Below are positions 44,401 to 55,284 of a stretch of DNA of 64,000 nt, one piece after another; the stretch's first letter is position 1; the number at the start of each line of letters is the position of its first letter. The stretch is taken from assembly GCA_963921935.1 (NCBI GenBank), contig OY998181.1, positions 119,556,957 through 119,620,956 on the forward strand, given 5' to 3'. The DNA comes from Galeruca laticollis. Lineage: Eukaryota; Arthropoda; Insecta; Coleoptera; Chrysomelidae. The position numbers and the translations under genes were made by a program. The notes under the pieces are model-generated. The model did no database searches, was not told the origin of the DNA, and saw only the letters and a program-made list of their open reading frames with translations.

Positions 44401-46858
44401 AATTGTCATACTGCTAATGATCATTATGATATCAACCACTATCCCATTATTATATCCTCCAATATCCTCAGCCATAATGATACTTTATCCAGGTGGTATT
44501 CGCTCTTAAATACTGCCGACTGTACTAGTTATACGTCTCAAGCTGAAACCAACTTATTTGCATTATCTGTCTCAGATAACATGAACGATAACATCTTAAA
44601 AATTACAGATGCTATACTCTCAGCAGCCAATCTGCACATTGGTAAGAATAGTATTTCTTATAAACAAGGCTGTTATCTCTCCAAACTCTTTCCGTCCTAT
44701 ATCACTTACTTGTACCATGAGTAAATTATTAGAAAAGATGGTTAATAAGCTGCTGCTTTGGTTTCTTGATAAATATAATGTTATCTCAAGAGAACAATCA
44801 GGATTTCGACGTAATAGATCGACTCAAGACAACCTAGTCTTTCTTCAATCTCATATATCTGGGACAATAAACAGAAAACAAGAAGTCATTCCAGCTATAT
44901 TCGATATTGACGGCGCTTTTGATACTGTTAGCAGACAGTCGATACTAAATAAATTAACGTTACTTAATATCTCCGGACATATATATATGATTTTATTCAA
45001 AATTTCCTATCTTCAAGATCATTAAAAATCTTTACTAATGGTAATTTCTCGTCAACCTATGACCAGAGGGATGGAGTTCCCCAAGGTTCGGTTATAAGCC
45101 CAACCCTATTCAATCTGGCTATCAACGATCTTTGCTCTGATATCCTTCCTCCCATCAAGTATGCCTTATATGCACACGATCTAGTTGTTTACAGTCATGG
45201 CATGTCTATGTCGACTACATCTAATCTAATTCAGTCTTTAGTGAACACCCTAAGTTAAAATGTAAGTCACTTAGGAATAACTTTATCGCAAACAAAATCT
45301 AAAATTATTAAATTTGGTAGACGACCACCCTCACTATCTCCTAGTATCTTCATTAATAACGTACATCTTCCCGTTGTGGATCACTGTAAAATACTAGGCC
45401 TAACATTTGACTCTAGTCTCAACTAGAAATAACATATTCGAGAAATTAAAGGCGACTGCTTAAAAAAAATGAACATTATTAAAACACTCTCGCGTCACCA
45501 CTGGGGAGCAGACGAAAATCCTCTTCTTAAAATATGCAGGGCCCTTATTCGTTCAAAATAAGATTATGGTTGTCACATATATATCTCTGCCACTATACCA
45601 GACATCGATCTTCTAACCTGGGTGCATAATACAGCTTTACGTCTTTGCCTTGGTGCTTTTTGATCTAGCCCTGCAGAAAGCGTTTATTGCGAAGCTAATG
45701 AGCCTCCACTTTGGATTAAACGACACCAACTTCTGCTTTCTTACGCTGCCTCTGTATCGTTTAACCCGTACAATCCTGTCTACCCTCTATTTACATCAAC
45801 TTCTAACAATTCACACAACTCCTCAACCATACCAATAATAAAACCGATCTCTTTGATTTTATCGCAGCTACTAGACGGCGTTAAGCTGTCACAAACAAGT
45901 ACTCTTCCTATCCCCTCTACTCCTCCATGGACTATGAACCTCCCTAAATTTAAAACATCCATTATGAGAAACGACAAACACACAACACCCAAGAAATTAA
46001 TGAAAAATTATTTTAATGAAATAATAACTAACTGTGACTATGAATAAGTCTTATACACTGGTGCATCCAAAAATGAGACTGAAGTAGGCTGCGCTGTTAC
46101 AACATCACGAACTTCTACCAAATCTGTCATAATACCATCAACCTGTAGCATTCACACAGGCGAACTATTCAGCATACTCTTGGCCATCAATTCCATCTCC
46201 CCACCTTATAAGCTCGTTGCCATATGCACAGATTCGCTCGCTTCAATTTCATCCATCCAAAATATATTTACCGAACATCCTATTGTCCAATCTATACATG
46301 ACTCATACCAACTTATCACATCCCTAAAAATAGCAGTTACTATAATTTGGTTACCTTCCCACATTGGCATCGTAGGCAACGAATTTGCATACCAACAGGC
46401 AAAAACTGCTTCTAAATTCACCGTTACCGACAATCTCACAATTTGTAAGGATTCAAAATCACATTTTAAAACAAAAGCCAAAGTAATATGGCAGCAGAAT
46501 TGGGACTCTGCCGACATATCCTTACGCCAAATACAGTACACGATAGATCATTCTCAGCCATGTTGTTATGCTGGGTTATGCAAGGCAAGATTTAGCTGTG
46601 GTGAGAAGAGTTAGAATAGGTCATTCAAAATTTACACATGAATACCTAATGTCTAATACCTCCAGACCCGTTTGCTCCAGCTGCATCTCCCACCTAACCA
46701 TGAAACATATCTTGACAAAGTGTCAAAAATATGGCACCCAAAGACAACAGTTTCAGCTTAGCCAGAACTACAAAGATATCCTAAACAATAAATTACCTAC
46801 CTTCCTCAGTTTCTCAAAGATGTGCAATGTTTCCATAAACTATAGAACAATTGTGTAA
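44401..46858 (+). pseudogene. LINE ORF2: RT, RNase H and C-terminal zinc motif (I/R1-type), inactivated
   Basis: After a short endonuclease end (NDHYDINHYPIIISSNIL) most of the endonuclease and RT start is deleted. RT resumes with NSFRPISLTCTMSKLLEKMV, EQSGFRRNRSTQDNL and IFDIDGAFDTV (motif A), then GVPQGSVISPTLFNLAINDL (motif B). The catalytic box reads YALYAHDLVVY: Asp to His in YADD. The text continues through IPDIDLLTWVHNTALRLCLG to an RNase H domain: YTGASKNETEVGC, GELFSILLAIN, AICTDSLAS and WLPSHIGIVGNEFAYQQAK. The tail RRVRIGHSKFTHEYLM, CSSC and MKHILTKC forms the C-C-H-C motif. The 3' end is near 46890. Confidence 0.82.
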
Positions 46859-46913
46859 TCGTGTAAATATATATTGACTGAATGAACCTTATACAATAGC
46901 TATTTGTGTATTA

Positions 46914-47258
46914 AGAGCGGAAAGTGATACTTTGCCGCTTGCTTGAGGCAGAGAGTTGCCCGCGAAATACGATTTGCCACTTAGAAACTCACTTTTTAAA
47001 AAACTCTTTTATTTACTACAACTGTTACAAACTACACAATAAACTGGTGAAAAATAACATAATTAAAATCAGACTGGCTATAATAAAAATTGATCGTTCA
47101 ATTTATATAAAAAATATTGCTTCGTCGGCATCGGATGTTTCATCGAATGTTGCCTTGGATTTTAGCAAACTCAGCGTCTAGGTGTAGTGGCTTCGTATAC
47201 AGGAAGTTAGCTAATGGGGTTCACTGTACTGCCGAAAGTGGCAACGCACTTTCTGCTC
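46914..47258. repeat. MITE-like element with GAGCGGAAAGTG inverted ends
   Basis: Left end GAGCGGAAAGTGATACTTTG (from 46914) is the imperfect inverse of the right end ..AAAGTGGCAACGCACTTTCTGCTC (to 47258). TTAA precedes the left end (46911-46914 overlaps it), but no matching TTAA is seen on the right. The interior has no transposase. It lies about 50 bp after the LINE ends. Confidence 0.5.
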
Positions 47259-49476
47259 GAATTGCACATAAGATTTTTTCTACGATCACCTTATTTTCAG
47301 AAAAATAATTAAAAAAACATGAAAAAACCTTTTACTGCGTCCCAAAGCTCTTCGTGTTCTAAATAAATCTGTTCCGCGAATTTCCACGTACCATAGTTCT
47401 CGTGCCCTAGATGCATGATCAGCGGAAGCTGGCTCATGATATCACTTATTAACACAAAAATTCAACAAATTACAAACTCCAGAAGCTTCAATATTGTCTC
47501 ACGCGTATCCTGTGTCCATAACCTCTTGCAATTTGATGTTTTGAGTCAAGGTTTGGAGAAGAAAAATAACTTAATCTATCAAAAACGGCGTAAAAGCAAC
47601 TAATGGCAATTTAAAACTTACAAAAGTCGTAAACGACATTAAGATGACATTTACAAGGTTGAACAAATTGGGGTTCGAAAAATATTGGGAGTAATTAGTT
47701 ATACACTTTGAATATTTTTAAATATTAACTACAACTATAACATAGGTGTTTTGGATGGGTTTATAGGATAGAAAATAATAATTAAAATGACTTCTGAATC
47801 GGTCTAATCACTTATTTACCTGCCCTACTTTGAAAGATGAGAGAAATATGTCATCCACCATCTTCGTGGACTTCTTTTTTTATATCTGTTAATCCAAATT
47901 TTGCAAGACGAAATTATTACCATGGCAGCAGCGACTGCAGCAGTTTATAGTCTCCATGTTGGAAATTGTTTGACAAACGATTGTCCCAATTTGGTTTGTT
48001 CCAACATGTGCCACACCGTATTGCATAAATATTCATTGAATGAACCGCCAAACTTTTTGGCACGAACGTTGGACCCATTGTTGGAGCCAACATTGAACGC
48101 TTCATGTGGCGCCTGCTTTAGGCAGGTAGATATAGGACAAAAGGCAGTTGGAATAGAGGTGAGATTGCCAGCGGTCTGAGATGTGTATTAGCAAGCTGGT
48201 CAAAATCTAAATCCTCGGTGGGTGCATACTTAATGGGTATGCAATCCGTTGGTCTTATATCTACTAGGTGGGCAATCCCGTAACTCACATACTCGTATAA
48301 ACATTGCAACACCGAATAGAAAATTCCAAAACAACTCCACGGTGATCAGTCTCCGGCGCATCTTCTCCCACGCATCAACTCACATAAATATCGTAATTAC
48401 CGCCAAAATATTTCCTCTCCTCGACCGTGGACGAGTACACATTCCCTTCTTAGATCTCTCACACCTTAACATACATACATTCTCTTACCTTAAACTTACC
48501 TCTCTCCTACGTCAACTTTCATTTATTTTCTTACCTTAAATCTACTCTCTCTCTCTCTCATGTACGGTAATACTCTCTTTAGTATTTACCATTTGGCCAA
48601 GCAATGGGTAGACTTACCTGGAAAAAAATACAGTAGTTTTAAAAATTAGTGGATCGGCACCACGTTATGGGGACGGGAAGGGAAACCTTAATTAGGCTTA
48701 TAGGGTAAGAGCCCAATTGTTGCTACTTTAAGCAATTGCCGGAGAAGAAAAAATGAAAAAAGGTTTTTTTTTGAATTCATTGGTACTTGTGCTTAATTGA
48801 TAACGTTTATAACGGCAATTAATTTATAAAATATTACTAGTAAAATTCTGCTAATGCTGAAATTGTTGGTACACTTTTGCTATTGTTTCCAATAGTTCCA
48901 ATTGATTCCAGCAGCAACGTTGTGTTGGTTAATGAAAAACTTGCAATCAAAAGCAATTGGAATGTTTGAAAATGTTTAATAAACACTTTGAGCACATTGG
49001 CGGGTATTTATTTTATCAAAAATAAAAAAATATAGAAAAAGAATAATCATACCTCATTTTTAAACAGGAAAGGCACTTAAAAGCTTCAGAATTTGAATTG
49101 TGCAAATTATTTTTCTAAATACAATCCTTGCGAGAGGCCGCACATTGGATTCCTGTTTTATTTTGGTTTATACTAAATGTGCAACAAAAACAAATACCAC
49201 TTGTCTTGATTGTATTTTGCTTGAAAGTCGTGCCGTTATTTTTGTTTTAATAATCGTGGGCAAATCATTTTTGTTCCGTTTATAAATCAGTTGAACTTGT
49301 TTCTGGTGATTTGTCGGGCATGTTTCAATTTAGCGATACCTCAGCATTTGTTACATTTATAGAAAAGTGAATTAGTAGAAAGACTTAAAGTGGCACTGGA
49401 AAATGACGGCTTTGATTCAGAAACATTTTTATTCCATGACGAGTCTTCCACCTTAATCTCATAAATTTCCGCTAAT
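47259..49476. other. 2.2 kb without a recognised gene
   Basis: Around 47890-48180 both strands have open frames with cysteine-containing peptides (CLTNDCPNLVCSNMCHTVL on plus), but I recognise no family. 48260-48560 is CT-rich, including a (CT)n stretch at about 48545, and may be an old retroelement leader. Confidence 0.35.
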
Positions 49477-50749
49477 ATGGACGATAAGATTACCACTATG
49501 AAAAGCGATATTTCTGCTAACATAGACAAGGTTTCTGCTAACATGGACGAGAAGATTTCCACTGTGAAGAACGATATTTCTGCAGACATTTTATCGTTGG
49601 AGAATGACATTGCTGCTGACGTCGAAAATAAAATTTCGTCTCTAAAATCGGTTATAGAGAATAAGATGACAACGATGGACGAGAAAATCAAAAATAAGAT
49701 AACTACGATAGACGAGAAAATCAAGGAGTTAGAGGGAAAGATTGCCGATTCAAGAACACGAGGCACGCCATAGGAAGAAAAGAAGACGAGCAAACTAAAT
49801 CTTGCAAGTCAGAAACACACCCCCTAAGTTAGAAGACATTGGCAGTTTTACCCGAGTCAAGACCCCAACGTTCGATGGAAAAATGTCGTGGACCAATTAT
49901 ATAAAACAGTTGGAAGCAGCCGCTATAGTGAATAATTGGTCCGATACGGAGAAAGCAGTGAACTTAACAATCGCGCTTCGGGGAGATGCCTTAGATGTAC
50001 TTCAGAAGATACCACTTGAAGAAACGGATGATTTCGAGCAGCTGAAGAACTGGTTGAGCATGTGATATAGCCACGAAGATCTAGAACATTTGTAGCAATA
50101 CCAGCTAAAGATCCGAAGGCAAAAACGTCACGAAGCCTTTCAAGAGAATGAAGTGTAAATTTCCCGACTAGTTCGATTCGCTTATCCATCAGTACCAGAG
50201 AACATGATGTAATTTTTGGACATTCAGGCCTTTATTGATGGCTTACGTGACCCTGGTAAGCAAAGGACGCTTCGTTAAGCCCATCCCAAAGCATTGGTCG
50301 ATGTGTGAACTGCTGATCTTGAATATGAAGCAGCAACGAATACTTCGGGTTATAACAAAGTTCGAACCACTCGAAAAGAAGGCGACGAGGACATGTTTGA
50401 CCAGATCGTCAGCTTGATAAAAAGTATGATGGACAAGAAGCCGAGAAAAATAAGATGCTGGAATTGTGGCGAGCTACGGCATCTACGCAGTTCGTGCAAA
50501 CACCCCATGACTCCTGCAAACCAAGAACCCCAGTCACAGGAAAACTTGAACGGATCGGCAGTACCGACCCTAGATCGTTCCAAAGACCCTCTCATACTGA
50601 GAGCTTCTCTCAGATGTCGCAATGACCGTGTATATGTAGATGACGTAGTGAATGGTAAGAAATATACTCTGCTAGTAGATACTGGAGGAGCTAGAGCCAT
50701 TATAAGACCAGGGATAATAAACTCCAAGAAGAAGCTACAAAAACTATGA
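49477..50749 (+). pseudogene. Ty3/gypsy-like gag and protease fragment
   Basis: 49477-49773 encodes a charged heptad-rich coiled coil (repeated MDEKI..VK.DISA units). A stop and shift follow, then 49802-50065 with FTRVKTPTFDGKMSWTNYIK and ALRGDALDVLQKIP, the capsid signature of gypsy-type gag. After further breaks, 50393-50749 holds a CCHC zinc knuckle CWNCGELRHLRSSC and the retropepsin start YTLLVDTGGARAIIRPG with DTG intact. Order gag, knuckle, protease is normal. The RT that should follow is replaced from about 50765 by a BEL/Pao-type RT. Confidence 0.8.
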
Positions 50750-50764
50750 ATCTTTTATAGATGA

Positions 50765-51400
50765 GTATATAGCCCTTGGTCAAGCAAAATATATTCGTTT
50801 TCCGAATGAACTCAAAATTCGGACTACATTTTTTTCCCCTTATCATTGTGTACTCAGAGATGATCATCAAACCACAAAACTAATAGATGCTTTTGATGCA
50901 TCAACTAAAAGTTCTTCGGGTGTATCCTTTGATCACATTTCACTAAAAGGTTACCAGGTCCAACTTAATTTATTACATTTTATGTAGATTTAGACAATAC
51001 CGTCATTTGATTAATGCTGACATTGAAAAGATATCCAGGCAAGTATTAATCAATTATTCTTTGGCGACAATCCCCTGCAGATTCACTTCAGTGTATTGAG
51101 TTGCAAACAGTTACCTATGGTTGCAAACTGTACACCCATCCTAACAACTAGATATCTCACTGAATTGGCGCGTACATCAGAGAAAGTGTTTCCCAGTGCA
51201 TACGATCCACTGCTGCATCAAACTTTTGTAATGATATTCTGTATGGTGGTGAGACTTTTGCCGAACTAGAGACGTCATACTATTAGCTGAATTCTCTTCT
51301 TAATTCCGCAGGGTTCCAACTTTATAAATGGTACTCAAATTCGTCCAAGTTTAGATTTTTTGGGAACGTCGCGTAGCGCTTGACAAATATCAAATAACCG
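50765..51400 (+). pseudogene. BEL/Pao-like reverse transcriptase fragment
   Basis: Plus-strand text YHCVLRDDHQTTKLIDAFDA then STKSSSGVSFDHISLKGYQV matches the PHH.V......TTK.R.VFDAS....G.SLND.L..G..VQ start of Pao-type RT. Further on: FRQYRHLINADIEKISRQVL, a TYG block, then FCNDILYGGETFAEL where YVDDIL is expected (first two residues changed; second Asp kept), and NSAGFQLYKWYSNSSKF. Stops and shifts throughout. Pao RT directly after a gypsy-type protease is not a natural polyprotein order. Confidence 0.75.
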
Positions 51401-52565
51401 GTAACAGTAAACAAATGCCGAAGGAGCTACAATGTCGATTTTAAAAGTCTCTTAGACAATTTCATGATGAAATTGTTATTTTACTGTACAATAGTACAAT
51501 TTTGCAATAGTAAACCTCCACCTATATTAGCATGTTATAAAGTTCAGCAAATATCGAAATTGTTTGCCGTAATATGCGAGAAAACCCTGGGTATCATCAC
51601 ACTACCATGGATTTCTCTTCTTGTCGTACGGAGCGTCCATCATTGACAGTTTCGAAATCGCGGTATTTGGCACGGAATTTTTCTGGAACGGTGGCACGAG
51701 TTTTGTATAACGAATATTCCCATCTCCAATATATATCATTGATAAACTCTATGGTATATTCCAAAGTTCCTATTCAATTGATTCTCAACGTATAATTGAT
51801 GCATGCAAAAATGGGAATGATCGATATATAATTGCTGCTCTCAGCTCGGAAATATTTGACGATTGCACAATTCATTGATAGTGACAATGTTGTCCTGGGC
51901 AGTACAACGGTGAAATAGGTCAATGTGCTTTGCTAAATGCGCAGGATTGGATCCCAGTTCTCCACATTGATCCTATTAACAACTATTAGACGATTGTGCC
52001 GTGTGTATTGAACCAGAGGCGTAAATATACATTAAAACAATTATCTAATCAATTAAATAAATCCTTTACTGTGGAACAACAGAATGTATACTCACAAGCG
52101 ATTCCTTGATGAAATAAGTATGACAAATAAGTTTAAGTTGTATGCGTAGAAGATCTTTTAACACTATCCATGTATTGTCGGTTTGAAGTATTCACTACAA
52201 TGTATCAAATAATTTGTCTAAAGCTAGAATTATTTAATGATAGGGTAATTGTATACAAGGTGAAAGGAAATGGAGTTATTTGTACATTTTAGAAAATTAT
52301 TGTTGATGACTTTTCATACACTATACAAAAAACTGGATATTTAAAATTTCAAGGTCATTGAAAGAAGATACGTGCAGAATATTGAAGAAAATAGTGAGCA
52401 AAACAAATGATAAAACAAGAATATTTCTTACCACAATTTTGATCGTTCAATAGTGTAGGTTGTTTTACATGCTGCGTTCCCTCTCGTTCTCTGTCTATCT
52501 ATGCATGCAGCATCTAACATCCACATGTGGTTATCATTTCGATGGTATAATACTATTATGAAGAT
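51401..52565. other. No gene recognised
   Basis: Possibly remaining Pao-element DNA at the start; otherwise AT-rich without motifs I know. Confidence 0.35.
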
Positions 52566-52569
52566 TGCA

Positions 52570-52625
52570 TTACTTGCCCTGATGATGGTCCTACACAAAG
52601 GAACCGAAACGTTGGAACGTTATTG
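52570..52625 (+). ncRNA. Hammerhead-ribozyme-like motif (best of three)
   Basis: CTGATGA (52579-52585), stem II GGTCC (52587-52591) with GGAACC (52600-52605; one bulged A), then GAAA (52606-52609). Next, C-GTT-GG-AAC-G (52610-52619) forms a minimal stem III, and TTA (52620-52622) could serve as an NUH cleavage triplet. Short stem III hammerheads are known from Penelope-like elements, and PLE text lies 0.6 kb downstream. I could not identify a convincing stem I, so activity is uncertain. Confidence 0.65.
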
Positions 52626-53199
52626 ATATTTTATTTATTATGATAAAGTTTGGCAAGGAACCATTGAAAAAATTTTAATTTGAAGATTTCCACTGACAAT
52701 TAACCATTGAATGTATAAAATTATTATTTCTCTTCTTCTTGCTGTATATAGGCATGGATGCCTATTTTTCTTGACATCATCGCCCCTACTCAGTCAATTG
52801 GGAAATTGTTGCTCCACCTATTTCTAAGTCTTCCAATGCTTCTTCGTCCTGCTGGTGAAATGTCCCTTATTATTATTTGCACAATTCGTTCTTTTCTATC
52901 ATACGATCAATGTGCTCATTCCTTTTATCTATCTATCATTGATGTTATTTATACCGCAAATTCGTCTAAAGTTTTATAACTTTTTTTCATTTCTGTGATA
53001 TCTAATATTTTTTTTTGTTTGGGATTGGATTTTCCTCGTCAAACGATTGTTCTTGTTGTATCGTTTTTTCCAATTAATATTGCATGATACAACAAGGAAA
53101 ATAATTTAATTGGGGATATAGCTGTTCTTAACGGTTATGATACGAAAATAGTAGATGACATAATTAATCGTCATATGTTGAGATATCCCTTCGTGAGAG

Positions 53200-53510
53200 T
53201 ACTCTTTTTTAAAATCTAAGTTAAAAGCAGGATCAATTTGTTTTATTGCCTTTCCATCCTGCATATACAAGAGGTTTAACGAATTTGTTAAACAGCGTAG
53301 GTTTAAATTCCATTTATAAATCACATAATGATTTGAAACAGTGGTTAGGTAACCCTAAGGATACAATATTGAATTCGGAAAAGAGAGGTATTTACCTAAT
53401 TAACTGCAACCATTGTGATGGAAAGTATGTTGGGCAAACTTAGAAATCTGTTAGTGCCCGGTTTAAAGAGCATTTATCAATCATAATCTTACAATAAGTT
53501 TAGATAATGT
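53200..53510 (+). pseudogene. Penelope-like element, GIY-YIG fragment
   Basis: Plus strand reads FHPAYTRGLTNLLNSVGLNS then IYKSHNDLKQWLGNPKD, and SEKRGIYLINCNHCDGKYVG-QT, stop, KSVSARFKEHLS. GIY..NC..C...YVGQT....RFKEH is the GIY-YIG endonuclease of Penelope elements, and the LGNPKD linker is typical between RT and nuclease. RT is absent. The hammerhead-like motif at 52.6 kb may belong to the same family. Confidence 0.78.
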
Positions 53511-54197
53511 AAACTTCCCACTAAACAAGAAACACAACAAGCCTTTTTTGTGATGTTCTTTTCAGAGACTTTTCGTGATGTTTATTTAAAACGTTAATAC
53601 AAGCATAGTGAGGCAGGTAATAGAAGGAAAGCCATGAAAAGTCACTCCACGAAATAGAATGTCGATGTTTAAGACGTGATACCTTGTATCTACACTTTTC
53701 ACGTAAATTGAGTTATTAGTACCAAAATTTGCAGAAAAAAATTCTACGTCTTCTATGTGATACCTTAGAATTTCATTTCGTAATCTTATTGGTCTAAAAG
53801 TAATTCTTGCGACTCCTAGCAACTACAACTTTAAGATTAAGTGTGTGACAACTTGCATCTACAGCATTTGCACGGTGTTTGTTTCACGGTGATGTTGTTG
53901 GTCGATGAGTACACAATTTTTATGGTATTTCATTCAAAGTTATGAATTATCATAATGAAACATTGCACCAAGAGCTCTTTTTGAGTCTTTTACACATCAT
54001 TTGAGCATTCTAATCCATTTCAATTTGATTGAGGAGGTTAATTTTTTTCAACGCGAGATACGTGTTCTCACTTTCGGAAATAACATTTTATTTTCTGTAG
54101 ATATATGTTATCACTTGGTGTTATTGATATTTAATTCTTTTGCTTGCAATTTATGTTTCAATCACAATTTTGTTAACAGATGAATCACAATTGAAAT

Positions 54198-54635
54198 ATG
54201 GATTCGAAAGAAGAAATCTACTCAGCAAGAACTTCGAAGATATTTGAAAATTTAAAAATCGTCAACAGAGATTCAATAAATTTTACTCAAAGTGTTCAGG
54301 GAGAACCCCAAAGTGTACCTATTGATATCGAGGAATGTGAATTTCGTGATAAAACGGGCCAAAAAATAGAAGGAGGTATCTGTAATAGTACTCTGTTGGA
54401 GAACAATATTTTTTCAGGTCAAGTGCCTAGTCCAGAGGAGGTCGAAAGATTTGATAAAAATAAACTTGAAGAAACAACCGATGGAATTTTATTGACATGT
54501 ATCCGGAATGATAACTTATTTCTATCCGAGTTACCCACAGAGCCGCCACTAGTTAATCAGAGTGGAGATCTATTTCCTGATTTACACTCCAATGAAGAAT
54601 CCAATTCCAATCAAGAAGAAGATAAGAAACACTGA
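54198..54635 (+). CDS. Hypothetical acidic protein, 145 codons, interrupted by a LINE tail
   Basis: ATG at 54198 opens MDSKEEIYSARTSKIFENLK and runs to TGA at 54633-54635. The composition is strongly acidic (IDIEECEFRD, PSPEEVERFDKNKLEE, LFPDLHSNEESNSNQEEDKK). No signal peptide, membrane segment or known domain is visible. A TAACAG at about 54175-54180 could be a splice acceptor just upstream, so this may be an internal or first coding exon. The last codons run into the LINE tail at an AAGAAGAAG tract; skipping the tail to the AAGAAGAAG tract at about 54883 keeps the frame open (EEVYFCTKDFILKNY). It could be a captured host exon or the element's own gene. I do not recognise it. Confidence 0.5.
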   Translation: MDSKEEIYSARTSKIFENLKIVNRDSINFTQSVQGEPQSVPIDIEECEFRDKTGQKIEGGICNSTLLENNIFSGQVPSPEEVERFDKNKLEETTDGILLTCIRNDNLFLSELPTEPPLVNQSGDLFPDLHSNEESNSNQEEDKKH

Positions 54636-54639
54636 CATA

Positions 54640-54880
54640 CGAGCTCAATGCAGCATAGTAGACATAGTCAGATGGGGCAGACAGAGACGAAGAGAATGGT
54701 ACGCGCACGTACGAAGAATGAACGAAAACAGATTACCGAGAATAATGATGGAAAGCAAGCCACACGGAAATCGCCCACCAGGAAGACCCCCAAAAAGGTG
54801 GCAGGAAAGCTGGCAGTCCACCTCGCAAGAAACCATCCAGAGACGGCTTCAGCAAGCAACAGACCAATAGGTCTATTTAA
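54640..54880 (+). pseudogene. LINE C-terminal tail with A/G-rich 3' end
   Basis: Plus strand reads DIRAQCSIVDIVRWGRQRRR then EWYAHVRRMNENRLPRIMME and PPGRPPKRWQESW. The W..HV.RM...RL.....GRPP.RW motif is the C-terminal region of an insect LINE ORF2, here well preserved over about 75 codons. It ends in AAAGAAGAAGAAGAAG at 54880-54894. The sequence just before it (54616-54628) is also AAGAAGAAG-rich, so the copy may have inserted at such a tract or the tail may have expanded. Confidence 0.8.
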
Positions 54881-55284
54881 AAGAAGAAGAAGAAGTGTAT
54901 TTTTGCACCAAAGATTTTATTCTAAAGAATTATTTTTTTAGGTTTGTTTGTATTTTGAGACTAAGTTCATGTCGTTATGGAAAATGTTTTGTTTTTGACT
55001 ATATATTTTTGATTTAATATCGAGTTTTTATACCCTTCCATTCATATGTGAGAACACCTAAGTACCATTTTTGCTCATTCAAATGAATGAGATTCCCTGT
55101 ATGTACAGTTAAAATTTGTTTGATACTAGTATCGAGTGGAATTCGAATTCTGATTGATCGAGATGAAGATCTTGTAATAATATTTAAATCTTGCAAATAA
55201 ATCTTACCGTTTCCAAATTTTGGACAGATTTTTATCTCTCCTGTAAAATTGGGCGAAATGTACATACAAGGTATCACGTCTTAA

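Larger units (their letters stand above)
53673..55280. mobile_element. TTAA-flanked 1.6-kb element with GACGTGATACC inverted ends
   Basis: TTAA at 53669-53672 is followed by GACGTGATACCTTGTAT; at the other end the exact inverse ATACAAGGTATCACGTC is followed by TTAA (55281-55284). The 17-bp match continues imperfectly inward for about 10 bp (TCTACACTTTTC versus GTACATTTC). TTAA duplication is the piggyBac-family hallmark, but the ends are not the usual CCC-type. Inside are a 145-codon acidic ORF and a LINE tail. No transposase recognised. The few bases outside TTAA (TCGATG) are also similar, which could be chance. Confidence 0.6.

Noticed and set aside
46206..46541. 111-codon minus-strand frame
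   Set aside because: Antisense to the LINE RNase H domain.
47901..48179. Cysteine-rich 92-codon ORF as a host gene
   Set aside because: The opposite strand is equally open, no motif is recognised and no splice or start context supports it.
49341..49793. 150-codon minus-strand frame with hydrophobic repeats
   Set aside because: Antisense of the gag coiled-coil repeats; the apparent membrane segments are an artefact of the repeated codons.
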